Shown: positions 9,892 through 20,756 of the stretch, one piece after another
Numbering within the stretch: position 1 is the stretch's first letter
Layout of the letters: the number at the start of each line of letters is the position of its first letter
Source of the DNA: Gracilaria domingensis
Lineage: Eukaryota > Rhodophyta > Florideophyceae > Gracilariales > Gracilariaceae
Assembly (NCBI GenBank): GCA_022539475.1
Contig: VCMS01000091.1
Span: forward strand, 124,001 to 188,000
DNA length: 64,000 nucleotides
Direction of reading: 5' to 3'
Notes under the pieces: model-generated
Told to the model about the DNA's origin: nothing
The model's database searches: none
The model's input: the letters and a program-made list of their open reading frames with translations, nothing else
Translations under genes and position numbers: made by a program

Positions 9892-11016
9892 CTATTTGCA
9901 CTCACAAAAATGAAAAATTTCTTGTAGGGTGCAGACATAAATGATTTTTTCAACGCCCGTATTGATTCCCTTGGAAACAACAAAACACATATTCTCTGTT
10001 CCCAAACATAGCGCGTGGTGTAGACACTGAATACGATAGTCAGTAGACTGAACCACTACGTGAAACATTTTCAAACCGTTTTGATTAGTTCCAACCGCCC
10101 TCAAAACTGATAGTGCTCCATAGTTTCTGCGTACCTCTCGCGCCTTCTCAATGATTCGGCGAGATGTCATAGTTTTTATCTCGACAGCACAAACGCTGTG
10201 CTCTTCTCCATCAACAGTACTGAACGCCATCAAAGCGTCGGGGTAGTCCGACACCATCTGATTTGACTTAGAAGAAACAAGCCTAACTGTTCGAATGTAG
10301 TCAACATTAAACTGAAGTATTGCTGCCACATTATCTTCTCTGTAGCGAACCGCAGCGGTGTGGTTCTTGAAAAAGAATGGTAGTGTTTTCAAAACTTGCG
10401 CTTCGTTGAAGATTCTTTCTTTCATACCTGTTGTGCTGACAAGGGGCTTCATGACCCAGCAGTCAAGAGAACTTTTGCACACAGAATCACGAAATGATCT
10501 GATATCATTCTGGAGTTGCTGTTCCTCACTTAATGCTTGCGTTGTACTGTCTTCGAGGTTCACTATTCCATCTGCAACGTGGGAATTCAATTTCAATACC
10601 TTCTCTACAAGTACAAGTTGAGATTTTCTGATCGATCCAGACACTGGATGAACGATTCTGCTCATGAGTGCAAAGAGCTCTGCTCCTGTCTTCGAGGAAA
10701 TAATATCCGCATTAGACTGCAGTACAAAATCTCTCGCCTCTTGAAATTCATTCTGTGATTGTCTTGAATACAGCTCAATATTAACAGTGTCACAAATCTG
10801 TTTGGCTCTTACCTTCAAAGACAATGTAGCTTCTTCAGGATCGTCGGGAAAGTGAGTAGAACCCAATCCAGTACGCTTGCTCTTTGTTATGTCTGCCAAC
10901 GCTCTCACATGCCCCTCAAAATTTTGAGCAATATTTCGGAAAAACTTGCTGCTTGTTCGTGACGTGAAATTGAATGCTCGAGCAAGAAACCAACCGAGGT
11001 CTTCGGATTGGAGCAA
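9892..11016 (-). CDS. PD-(D/E)XK nuclease-like block, 374 codons
   Basis: The longest surviving frame of the element. The C-terminal half shows the restriction-endonuclease-fold pattern: a helix with E in ERIFNEAQVL, then SDYPDAL, then a strand ending CAVEIKT (E-x-K), followed by an amphipathic helix and later LHHALCLG and a hydrophobic strand. The N-terminal half is helical with no recognised motif. The M at the start is probably internal to a longer ancestral protein, since the frame upstream stays protein-like up to the DDE block apart from two stops. It could instead be a separate companion gene. Confidence 0.5.
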   Translation of the reverse strand: MLQSEDLGWFLARAFNFTSRTSSKFFRNIAQNFEGHVRALADITKSKRTGLGSTHFPDDPEEATLSLKVRAKQICDTVNIELYSRQSQNEFQEARDFVLQSNADIISSKTGAELFALMSRIVHPVSGSIRKSQLVLVEKVLKLNSHVADGIVNLEDSTTQALSEEQQLQNDIRSFRDSVCKSSLDCWVMKPLVSTTGMKERIFNEAQVLKTLPFFFKNHTAAVRYREDNVAAILQFNVDYIRTVRLVSSKSNQMVSDYPDALMAFSTVDGEEHSVCAVEIKTMTSRRIIEKAREVRRNYGALSVLRAVGTNQNGLKMFHVVVQSTDYRIQCLHHALCLGTENMCFVVSKGINTGVEKIIYVCTLQEIFHFCECK

Positions 11017-11163
11017 AGTAACCTCGTGAACTTTTGCAATAAGCTTCGCAACCCTCGTACGACCATTGAAACCGGTAAATGCGCTGTGCAGTGAATGTGA
11101 CCCCGATTTGTCTTCGAAAACCTAATGAAACGCTGCCCGATCTTCGCAGCTTTTAAAGAGCTT

Positions 11164-11505
11164 CTATCCCGTTTTTGGAATCAGAATAAACTTTGACGCA
11201 CTAAACAACGGATCGCTACTATAATACACGCTAGCAATGCGTCCATTATAGCTCTCTCTGTATACGATAGCTTCTACAGGGTAGCCTGTAGAGGTTTTGG
11301 CTTTCCGACGAACTGAATAAATCGCCTCACAGCCTTTCTCGCTGACTGCAACGCATTTGAGACGTTTTCGAAAAGGGCCATCGCCGAAGACGAAAGGATA
11401 ATCAAGGGTTCGCTTGTGGGTTCCAAAGAGGGTAGCGCCGATCCGATTGTTGATAAAATTGATGGACTTTTGATGACTGTAGCCTCGGTCGCCTGCAAAG
11501 ACCAT
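11164..11505 (-). pseudogene. piggyBac-like DDE block (second catalytic Asp region)
   Basis: 113 codons. AGDRGYSHQKSINF followed by GATLFGTHKR corresponds to the piggyBac segment where a conserved Asp opens the strand (D-x-(Y/F) type) and a G-T-(L/H)-(R/K) strand follows. The frame continues downstream into the nuclease block after stops at about 11155 and 11111. Upstream the region to 11830 still looks coding but is frame-shifted. Confidence 0.5.
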
Positions 11506-12616
11506 ATCAACTATGGGCCTAATAGGTCCAGACGTAGGTAGACCTTATAACAGCCTGATTAGTCGTTCCCAACCATCCAGTGATTGCTCTCCCACTCTCG
11601 AGAAAAGACTCGCGAGAAATACTGGATTCAACGCCGAAAAAATCGCGTTATTCACCGGACCAAGTGCCTCCTTGGGATTATTGACGTGACTGAGTGCTGT
11701 AAGCTGCGCCACAGCACCGGGAGCGTAATCTTTGATGATCGTCGTCCAAACTAAGGACGCTACGACAGGGTATCAATAAGAAGATTCTGTCACTGAAACC
11801 AGTTCATTCTCTAGTCCTGTAATAAGTGCATTAGCCCTCTTCGGTAAATTCGACCAACATGTTCCACTTTTCTATACGCGTTGCCTTCTTTCTGTCGTAC
11901 AACAAATCGCAGACCAAATTTCGTTGTACCTCGTGCCCGATATCCCAATTTGAAAAAAAGAACTCCCTGTTTTCTTCTGCTGTCATTGTTTGAACCGATG
12001 TCGAATAGGAAGCACCCAGTACGTGCTGGATTAATACACCCTTGATCTCAAAAGCAGATGTGAGAGATTTTTTCCGTGCTCGTAGAACATGATTCACATT
12101 CAAAGCCACCTTTGAGTACATACTCTGGAAGAAGAACGTCCAAAGTGGATAGACGAGAGACGTTGCTTTGATTAAACGCAGAACTTGCGTCTAAACTGTT
12201 ATCTTTTACTTCCCTCGCAATGTTGCCAAGGATCATATTCGCTTCGTGCAAAAATCTTTTTCCTAAATCGGAATTCAAATCATCAATCTGTAGCTCCAAC
12301 TCGTTGAATGGAGAAGCGTACTGCCAGTTTCCAACCCCTGTCAATTGGTTTCTCTGCGCCACTTCTGAAATATTTTCATCTTTCTGCGAATGATAAAAAC
12401 CGGATTCCATGCTTTATTCTAGTGTACAGTCCATGGCATTATCAAATACCGAAGCCCACACGTCTTAAACTGCTGTTGTACGCCCTTCAATGGCATTTGT
12501 TGTAACACTTTTGAGGCTATTACGAGCGCCAAAAGTGGTTTCGTCTCGATGTAGGTCACGAACTTCTTCCTCCAAAAAAACGTCTTAGACAGATACGATT
12601 CATTAGTTTCGTTCAT

Positions 12617-13349
12617 GAGATCAATGGTTCAACTTCTTGAAACTGAATGAGATTAATTAGAGAAAAGAACAGCATAGGTTAGATCCAGATCACTGTCGTC
12701 TTCGTGAGTGACAGTATCAAGTTCATCGTTAATCATAGTTGTTGTTTTAGCTATTGGTGATGATAATTGGTGCTTTGGTTCAGATGCTGAAGCAATATGT
12801 AAGGTAGTGCTTTATAGGTCTTAGTGCAAGGAGTCGTGCTCTTGAACGTTTCTAGTAATTGCGCTTTGAATTTCATGATGGTTCGTATTCCAATCGCAAT
12901 TGTGGCTGTCGACGTCTTCAACAGTATGACCTGGGCTGGGTGGAAAAGTATCTACCGGACAAGTTGTAAAATTAGATGGTAGCATATTAAGAATTTTACT
13001 GTAAGGCAGCAGATACAGTCCGCGAAAATCGAATAACACCAAGGACAGAAAATAGCATAGCTCAGTCCTTAATTCCTTCTCGAACCTTTCCTAGCATAAC
13101 AGCAAAGGACCTCGCTCTGTAAAGGGTTGTGTGTAGACCAAATACAAACTGACTCCCACACCCGGCGTTAGTGTCATTAACAGCACGATGGCGCCAAAAG
13201 CGACCGCGAAGTTACAACGAATACAAACACCCTCGCGCAATAATTGACGCCAAATAAACATATATACAAAGACATCCGTAGTGCCTCATAGATCACAAAG
13301 CTGTCCCACTCACGTGAGCAGCTTTGTTTCTTAGCTTGTATGCCCCGCA
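12617..13349. other. Intergenic, AT-rich, one short inverted repeat
   Basis: No gene recognised. A 9-bp perfect inverted repeat (arms 13295-13303 and 13319-13327, motif ACAAAGCTG) lies just before the mariner gene. The octamer AGCTTTGT recurs downstream of that gene near 14387, so the two may be traces of terminal inverted repeats. Confidence 0.4.
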
Positions 13350-14354
13350 ATGCCAAAAAACGGGTACCTCAACACAGTGGAGCAGGGCCAAATCCTGGCA
13401 TTAGCTCATGCTCTTGTACCTATCCGTGTCATTGCAGACCAACTAGAACGTTCCACCTCGACCATTTATCGCTTTTTAAAGCGAGAGAAGTCAAAGAAGA
13501 AGCAGTTTAAGCCAACAAATGCAAGGAAAATATCAACCAGGGACAAAACGCTACTGATTCGACTGGCTTCTACAGGTGATTATAGTGCTTCCCAACTGCC
13601 TCAGCTTCTTAACTTGCCCATCACAGTTTGCCGCGTTCAGCAGATACTGCGTGCGCGACCTCATCTCAAGTATCGCAACTACACGAAGAGTCCCAGACTG
13701 ACTTCAAAACATAAAGAGGCCAGGCTGGTTTGGGCTCGTCGCCACGTAACGAAAGGGGATCAGTTCTGGGTTCGCGTGATATTTTCAGATGAGAAGAAGT
13801 TTAACTTGGACGGCCGGGATGGTTTTGCTAAATACTGGCACGATTAACGGAAGGAGCCAGGCCGCTTCTCTACTCGTAAGAATGGGGGTAGCTCATTGAT
13901 GGTGTGGGGTGCGATTTCGTTTTATGACGTTTCGGATATTGTCTTTTTGGATGGTTAGCAGAACTCTGAGAAGTACTGTAACACATTGAGGCTGGGTTTG
14001 CTGCTGTTGGTAGCCAACACTTTTGGAGAATGGCATCCATTTATATTTCAAAAAGATAAGGCGCCTATCCACACCTCTGCTTTGAGCCGTAACTGGCTCT
14101 CTACGCGCCATATAAGAACCCTACCGTGGCCCGCTGGGTCCCCTGACTTCAATATAATTAAGAATGGGTGGGGCTATCTTGTTCGTATAGTTTACAGAGG
14201 TTACAGGAGCTACGAGAATGTTCAGGAATTGAAGGCTGCTATTGTCGAGGCGTGGGCCTTGATAGAGCCTTACTACTTGCTTAAGCTGTGTAACAGCATC
14301 AAGCGTAAGTGTCTGGCTGTCATTGATAAGAAAGAGGATGCCTCGAAGTACTAA
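13350..14354 (+). pseudogene. Tc1/mariner transposase, copy 1, inactivated
   Basis: One frame from 13350 to 14354 interrupted by TAA at 13845-13847 and TAG at 13956-13958, otherwise about full length (335 codons). N-terminal helix-turn-helix: VIADQLERSTSTIYRFLKR. Catalytic triad region: first Asp in IFSDEKKF, second in FQKDKAPIH, and the third position in SPDFNIIKNGWG is Lys where Tc1 relatives have Glu (usually PIENVWG). So two stops and a lost catalytic acid make it dead. It is distinct from copy 2. Confidence 0.85.
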
Positions 14355-14790
14355 GGTTACCATGTGAGCTAATAAAGAATTTCTTGTGAGCTTTGTATTT
14401 TTGCTCCCTTTTCATGGAGCTACGTAGTTTAATTTATACTGTGGGAAGGCACGCTACGTTTTGAATGCTAGCATGCTTTTATGCATGGAAGGAAGGCTAT
14501 CAGAAGCCGCTGGTGTTGTCTTGCAAGAACATTTGGGTCAAAGTGGTTTGCGGAGCAGATATTAGAGCTACTGCTATTGAAATTTCGCGGACTGTATAGT
14601 TCTATTGGTGATCTGTTCGGTAACGTAGAACTAAGGTCTTAGAAAGAGCACTGAGAGCTTAACCGTGTTGCCAGCTCGCGATCAAGATAGGTGAGGCCTG
14701 GAACAGGGTGAGCGCACCTTTCCATGGTGCACTGCACCTTATGACGAGACTAGTGCACCCAAAGTGAGTGAGTGGTAACTGCGCATCCCG

Positions 14791-14814
14791 TCTCACCCAA
14801 AACATTGGGTGAGA
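14791..14814. repeat. Perfect 10-bp hairpin
   Basis: TCTCACCCAA, loop AACA, TTGGGTGAGA. A run of A follows on the plus strand. Confidence 0.8.
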
Positions 14815-15138
14815 AAAATACCTTACCTTAGTGTCATGGGGGTACTAGCAAACAGCTATTTGTGTGCACGCAACTTTGTTCAAAACCTTTCTGGTTCGTC
14901 GTGAATGGATGCCGCTGGGTTAGTGAAGGGCTTAACGCGCCTCGTTCGATTAGCCGTTGTATTTTTAATGCGATCTTGTTCTGTTTACAGAAAAGTGATT
15001 GAGATGTTTGTTGAGATTGAGAATGTTAGGCTTATAGAGCATCCTAGACGTTCAGGGTTGTAATGCACATAACCGTTCTGAATCAAATATGACAAAAATT
15101 GGGCGACTCCACGAAACATGGGTTTTGAGCCGCTCCAA

Positions 15139-15240
15139 CAGCCGTCGTCTTTCAGCAATTATTACGTTCAGTAGCTCAAATTAAAGCTTATTGTCTGTTC
15201 TTTAGAATAACAGAAAAAGATGGCTGAAGAACGACGGCAG
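15139..15240. repeat. Imperfect 18-bp inverted repeat, MITE-sized
   Basis: Arms 15139-15156 and 15223-15240 pair at 15 of 18 positions. The 102-bp unit could be a small foldback element; no target duplication was verified. Confidence 0.45.
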
Positions 15241-15869
15241 CAAATGTAGTAAGAAGAACAAAGCACCGTCCAAAACGTAAGTCATCCGGCCTATGTACGA
15301 AATGTGTCGCGCGTGCCATGCGCACTTCACAATATAAAAACACTAGATCTAGTCAATCACAACGCAGAACGCACCCTCAAGCATCAAACCCGACAGTGCA
15401 GTGAATCGTCTCTTGGTCGTTGGCCTCGCGCTCTGTAGCCTGACCCGCCCACTCTTCACCGGCCACGAAGACCTCCTCAGCTACCGCCTCATATGTTTTT
15501 GACACTTTTGGAGTAGTATGAAAGCTATTGGTTTCTACTAAGCCTCACACATCTTTGAGAAAAATTGGCTCAATAGTTTCGGAGCAAGAAGATGTAGCTC
15601 CGTTCAACGTCTTGTTCTAATGTGTCAGAAGTCTGTAATTGAGTCAAAAAGGTATTTTTTTGAAACGACACATTTGAGTCATTCGAACAGTTTTGATGTA
15701 GAACAGTTAGATACAGATGCTTTGAAGACAAATGACTTTTTTCTCTATTCTTATCGTTGCAAAAATACCGGAACCACAATCGGTATTAAAGCACTTTTTG
15801 GGCTCCAGGAGTTCCCCAACAGGGCGTTGACGTAGTCCGGCAACGGGAATGGACAAGATTGTGCAAAGT

Positions 15870-16046
15870 GCGATCGCGATTGCAATTGAAAGACGAAATG
15901 CAATCGCAATCGGAATTGCTGAGGTACTTCACAATCGCGATTGCGGTTGCAAGAGTTTCTCACAATTGCAATTGCAATACACTACTGCTTTGCAATATTT
16001 GATTGCCATTGGCAATCGAAATCGATTGTACAATCAATCGATTGCC
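15870..16046. repeat. Cryptic simple repeat of GCAATCG/CGATTGC words
   Basis: The tract is built almost wholly of overlapping words such as GCGATTGC, GCAATTGC, GCAATCG and AATCGATTG on both strands, with no fixed period. It lies just outside the mariner copy 2 terminal repeat. Confidence 0.65.
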
Positions 16047-16236
16047 TCCTACAGTCCCCGAAATCAGTATAGATCCAAAAATCTTTGGCTTCAGCCAAGC
16101 AAGGCCAACGAAAGTAATCAACACTATGGCCTCTGGATAGCATGTAATACTCGTAGAGAACCGCATAACGCAATAAAGCCACAAATTAAAACAGAAACAC
16201 ACCTCTTTATTGCACAATAAACAACACGAAAGTACA

Positions 16237-17441
16237 ATAAAGCCATGAACTTTTAAATGGGCAACAACGTAGAACACACCCTTACTCCAATCATAGTACT
16301 TTATCGTCGCTCCCTTTCCTTCAATGACCGAGACCAAACGCCGCGGCAATGAATGATATAGCGTTTGAAGATAATTCTCTTCGATTTCGTTCCAACATTT
16401 CAACACCTTCTTTGCTAGATCCGTTACATTATCAAACTGCGTGCCATCCGCGTACACCTTTCTGGCCAGCCTACCACACACATTTTCAATGAGGTTTAAG
16501 TCGGGAGACTTAGGTGGCCAGTCCAAAACATCAATTGACTTGTCAGGAAGCCATTTTTTTTTGTGTAGTTTGAGCGATGAGTAGATGCACCGTCATGCAT
16601 CAGCGTACATCTTTCCCCACAAGAATCAGCAGCAAACTCCAGTAAATTACGTTCCAATGTTTCACAGTACTTCTTCGAATCCTGGGTACCCACGACATGA
16701 TCTAAGTCGCTACAACCGTAGTAAGAAATGGCTCCCAAGACCATTAAAGACTCACCCCCCTGCTCACGTTTAGAGAAAAGTTCCGGGGTGGTGCGCAGAT
16801 CATGCCGATACGACGCAAGCCCGTCAGGGCCGTCCAAAATAAACTTGTTTTCGTCGGAGAAGATGATTTGTCTCCATTTAACAGCCCCAAACTCCAGCTT
16901 GGCCTTCGCCCAGTTCACTCTATTTTGCTTATGCATCTTGGTCATATACGGTCCACGCGGCATACGTTGATAGCGCAAGTAGGCTGTTCGCGGCAATATC
17001 TGTTAAAACCGGCGGAGAGAGACCGGTAACTGATACGGCTTCTGTATTTCCGCCGCACTGGAACACGACGTTGATGTTTGCCTTACAATGGCTCGAACGG
17101 TTGTTTTAGAGAGTTTGACATGACGGGGCTTGAATGGGCGCTACTGATGAGGGTTAAGTTTGCAGAGGAACTTTTGGATGCAAAGTCGGCTTCGACCAAG
17201 CTTTTTGGCAATTTCTCGTTGAGACATGCCATGACTGTGGTGGGCGAGAATGAGACCTTTCTCGTTATTCGTCAAAAGACGATCTCGACGCATTTTTGGC
17301 GGTTGTGGTGGCTGAAAGTCGGCGTGTTGGCCAAGCTTGTGCCTTAATATATGTATGTAAGATTTGAATTATGGCGCGCTTTTTGCTACCGAGTTATGTA
17401 TAGAAAGATTTGGTGGACTTAATAAAAGTTCATGGCTTTAT
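16237..17441 (-). mobile_element. Tc1/mariner element, copy 2, with terminal inverted repeats
   Basis: An 18-bp perfect inverted repeat (16237-16254 and 17424-17441; core AAAAGTTCATGGCTTTAT) flanks a transposase gene on the minus strand. Similarity continues outward for about another 25 bp at lower identity (shared ACTTTCG), so the true ends lie about 20-30 bp beyond the given limits. The size, 1.2-1.3 kb, is normal for the superfamily. Confidence 0.75.
16255..17293 (-). pseudogene. Tc1/mariner transposase, copy 2, inactivated
   Basis: Reading starts at ATG 17293 with a helix-turn-helix (MSQREIAKKLGRSRLCIQKF). Two in-frame stops follow (after CKLNPHQ, and after SLRRF); the frame then runs on as PRTAYLRYQRMPRGPY and is shifted at a run of T in 16552-16562, continuing in another frame. 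The catalytic residues are all present: IFSDENKF, LMHDGASTH and SPDLNLIENVCG. The C-terminal frame now reads through the terminal repeat, so the original stop is lost. At least three disabling changes. Confidence 0.85.
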
Positions 17442-18027
17442 AGAACTTTCGATATGTGTTTTTTCACTTAACGGACAAAAGCCGACTTTATTGTCGGGCT
17501 TTGATGCCTTTTTTTGGCTCCTAATCGAAGGTTCCACCGGACTGCGCTGCCCAAGAAGACGTCTGCTTCGCGGTTTTGGCGTGGTGCACTTTTCTGGTTG
17601 TGGATCTATAGGCGTTTCGGGGACTATACCGGATAGGCCTGCGGCTACCTTTGTTTGGCTCACTGGTGGGGCTGCCGCTTCGAAAGCCAAACGCAAATTT
17701 GGCTTTTTGGCTTTTTGCATTGTCGTGGCTGATAGACTTTCTTTTAAGGGCAGTCTCGAGACTCCGAGTGGTTAGAGCTACCAACGGTACCCTTAGTAAG
17801 AGTGGCCAAGCGATTAGCGATAACTTTCGATCTAAAAAAGGTACTGCTCTATTCAAATGGATCAACAATAGCGAGAGCGTTACGCTTGAGCCAAACGCTC
17901 GAGCTACTGCTTTCAGGGTGTGCTACTCGGTGAAGTCACGCAACCATGCCTCCCTACTTTGCGCGGATGACGAGACTCGTGTCCACTAGGCATTGCCCAA
18001 GCTACGCGTCATCGTTGCGCACGCGCG
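17442..18027. other. Unassigned interval before the tubulin pseudogene
   Basis: Frames of 110-120 codons are open on both strands but none resembles a known protein or the missing 5' half of the tubulin gene. No repeat seen. Confidence 0.4.
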
Positions 18028-18039
18028 TCTACCAAATCC

Positions 18040-18830
18040 GGATCTGGACTTGTATCCCTACGTCTTCATCGCATTTCATGTGATTACGGCAAAAAGTCCA
18101 AGCTCGGATTCACAGTGTATCCGTCTCCGCTGGTATCCACCTCAGTCGTTGAACCGTAGAATTCTGTGCTGCCCACACACGCCTTGCTTGAGCACCTTGA
18201 TGTGGGAGTGGCTCTCGACAATGAGGCCATTTATGACATCTGCCGTCGTTCGTTGAGCATTGCTCGTCCGACCTACTCCAACCTTAACCATCTAATCGCA
18301 CAAGTCGTGTCGTCCCTCACCGCTTCTCTTCTTTTCGATGGTGCTTGGAATGTGGATATCAACGAGCTCCTAACCAGCCTGGTTCCTTTTTCTCGCATTC
18401 ACTTTATGCTTTCTGCCTACGCGTCTATTATGGCAAAGGAAAAGGCTCATCATGAGAAATCTAGCGTGGCTGAGATTACTTCGGCTGTGTTTAAGCCGAA
18501 CGTGGCGTTCGCAAAGTGCCACCCGCGCTCAGGTCGCTACATTGCTGTGTCGCTCAACTACCGTGGTCAGGACTTCTTCAAGAGAGACGTGAACGCAGCT
18601 GTCGCTGCCATCAAAACAAAGCGCTCTATTCAATTTGTGGAATGGTCTCCGACCGGTATGAAGATCGGAATCAACTCGCAACCGCCTACTCTCGTGAAAG
18701 ATGATGATCTATCCCAGTCTAAGAGATCTGTTTGCTCCATTGCTGACTCCACTGCTATTGCTGAAATGTTTGCCCGAATAAATGCCACGTTCGATCTTAT
18801 GTTCGCTTACAGAGCTTTCGTTTATTGATT
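18040..18830 (+). pseudogene. Alpha-tubulin C-terminal fragment
   Basis: The frame aligns to alpha-tubulin from the end of the GTP-binding GGGTGSG loop onward: [16 protein letters not shown], then [32 protein letters not shown], the RIHFMLS block, [18 protein letters not shown] and STAIAEMF. The conserved VEPYNSVL Tyr is a TAG stop near 18157, the FVHWYVG Trp is a TGA at 18829, and similarity fades after it. There is one added residue in the MYRGDVVPKDVN segment, and many invariant residues are changed. The N-terminal half and acidic tail are missing. Because 220 codons stay open, it may have decayed slowly or recently. No introns are visible, but the fragment is too partial to tell a processed from a duplicated copy. 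Confidence 0.85.
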
Positions 18831-18927
18831 TGTCGGAGCGGGTAACTGCTTGAGCATCGTTCGAGCATCAGCACAAGAGTTAGAACGCAACATCTGCAAC
18901 CATCGAACTAGATATGTGCAATTAACT

Positions 18928-20330
18928 TTACGGGGGCATTGGGCGCTTGAAGCGAATCTTCATCGTAATTTTGCATAAGCGAACGCGCGTGATTGAGTAG
19001 TTGTCCTCAAAACCAATTGAACAACTTAGAATACTGCTCCCGTCTGATTCAAACCCAGGAAAGTCAATTGGTGGATCGAAAGAGTAATCATATCCATTTT
19101 CCCACCAAGCAAGCCACACGTTGAGCCACGCAACGGCTTGAAGTTCAAATTCCGCACCTGCGGTTGCGTCAGCGTGTGTCGCATCCTCGGAGTTGATGCA
19201 AAGATTCTCGAGTCGCATAGCAGTATTCACGATTATCAAAGACGTTTGAAGATTAAACTTCAGTGGTCGCCACAAAATACCCCAACGATTCTTTAAACGA
19301 CCAAAAGCCTGTTCAACATGTACTCGATGGGACGAAAGACAAAAATTGAATCCATCTTGAAACCGGTGTGCCATTGACCGCGGAATTGGAGTCACAATAT
19401 ACCTAGAACATCTGTACGCCTCATATCCGGCAAACCAAAAGCCACATGGAAATCCTTCTTCCCGTAGAAATCGTCCAATATTAGAATGATCAAAAGCGAC
19501 ACCATCTACAGTAGATCCAACACATATCGCCGATGCAGCGATGAAACGGTACTTTGCGTCAACAAGAGCCTGAACCGGAACCCCAAATCCACCCTTGCGG
19601 GTGTAAAACTGCTGATTTTTGAGCTCCTTGGAAGGGTTTTGGAGGTATATCAATGTACCGTCCAAGGCCCCCACGCACCCCGGTAGTAAATTGAAACTGC
19701 TGCGAGAGATTGCAAAATCAATTGCGCGTCGCCTATAAGCCTATACGTTAGACTTAGGAGGAAGTCCTTCAAAAGTTAGGAAGGAGTCGCAAACGTTTAG
19801 CACTTCGTGAAAGACACTGTAACAAGACGACCTTCCGGGACCATATGTAAGCATAAGGTTTCAATAACTGGCTCCTGCCATAAAAAGTAGAAAGAATCAC
19901 AATTTCGTAGCAGTCTGTATGGCGGACCCACTGAGATGTACTTGCAACTCTTCCTCCTTCTCTCCGTCATTGAACTGGGATAGGAAAGGTCGGAGCTGTG
20001 CGAGCAATAAAAAAACGTAGGACGTGAGAGGCGATAACATGTGCGGAACTCTGAGTCACTGAGGCTCGCGTTGACCTCGGAAAATGATCTTCGTCGGCGA
20101 TTAAGGCGGTTCGGCCAGTCACGGAACGCAGAAGATAGAGCCAAGAGTACGCCAGATATAGCGAGGAGGCGATCGCTTAATTTCTTTGTTCGCTTTCGAA
20201 TCGGCAGATCCACCATGGTGTCTGTGAGGGTGTCTCGGTGGAGTGCGCCACTCATTTCGTAGTTCGCAGAATATCTTCCTGACGGCGAGCCCCAACGTGG
20301 CTCTCCGTCGGGATCATCAGAACGACGCAA
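18928..20330 (-). pseudogene. PIF/Harbinger transposase, inactivated
   Basis: The C-terminal frame (19674-18928, extending in frame up to about 19760) has the DDE_Tnp_4 signature: LLPGCVGALDGTL, YTRKGGFGVPVQALVD, and RVHVEQAFGRLKNRWGIL with the last Glu. The N-terminal frame (20330-19797) has SDSEFRTCYRLSRPTFF, the usual start of the domain. The two are in different frames, with a stop near 19740. The second catalytic Asp, normally in (G)D(S/A)(G/A)Y, reads AGYEAY, so the site is lost. The partner Myb-like gene of this superfamily was not found. Confidence 0.8.
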
Positions 20331-20756
20331 CTCGGCGGCGCGCTGCGCATGCGAAATTTCTCGTGAGCGCGTGGTCTATTTTTGCAGTATGACATCGTGT
20401 CATTGTCTCCACACACCCATCAAAATTGACACTTCTTCGCTCCCGCCTCGCCCCGCGCCACCAACTCGTCCCCACCAACGAGGCAACTGCGTGCCGCCCC
20501 GCACCTCCCAACCCCGCTTCCGCCTTACGTCGTTACGGCGGTTGGAGGTTCAATCAGTTCAACTGCTAGAAGGTCTTGTGGATGTGACGGGGATGAAGGA
20601 CATTGGACGAGGGTTGAGTTGGGAAGGATACGACGACGGGGAGGAGCACGAGGAAGAGGAGGAAGAGGGAAGAGGTTCGGGAGTAAATGGTGCAGATATG
20701 ATGATGTGGGGCAAACTCAAAAGAGTGAAACCCACCAGACTGTCCGAAGGTCCGCT

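Larger units (their letters stand above)
8142..12616 (-). mobile_element. Decayed piggyBac-like DNA transposon with nuclease block
   Basis: On the minus strand, reading from 12616 down, broken frames follow one another: N-terminal pieces (12616-11831), a DDE block (11505-11164), a PD-(D/E)XK nuclease block (11016-9892), an AT-rich spacer (9891-8907) and a C-terminal block (8906-8142) with the GG(V/L)D motif and a Cys/His-rich end like the piggyBac cysteine-rich domain. The DDE and nuclease blocks are in the same frame, separated by two in-frame stops, so they look like one former protein. The piggyBac link is inferred from motif order. Ends, TTAA target sites and terminal repeats were not found. 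Confidence 0.55.
14355..15867. other. Intergenic, repeat remnants only
   Basis: No gene recognised in 1.5 kb. It contains a 10-bp perfect hairpin (14791-14814) and an imperfect 18-bp inverted repeat enclosing about 100 bp (15139-15240), listed separately. Confidence 0.5.

Noticed and set aside
9892-11016. Host restriction-type or DNA-repair nuclease gene
   Set aside because: It is in frame with a transposase block, with decayed pieces of the same element on both sides, so a transposon origin is more likely.
14355-14460. Terminal inverted repeats for mariner copy 1
   Set aside because: Only an 8-base match (AGCTTTGT) to the upstream side was found; too short to claim.
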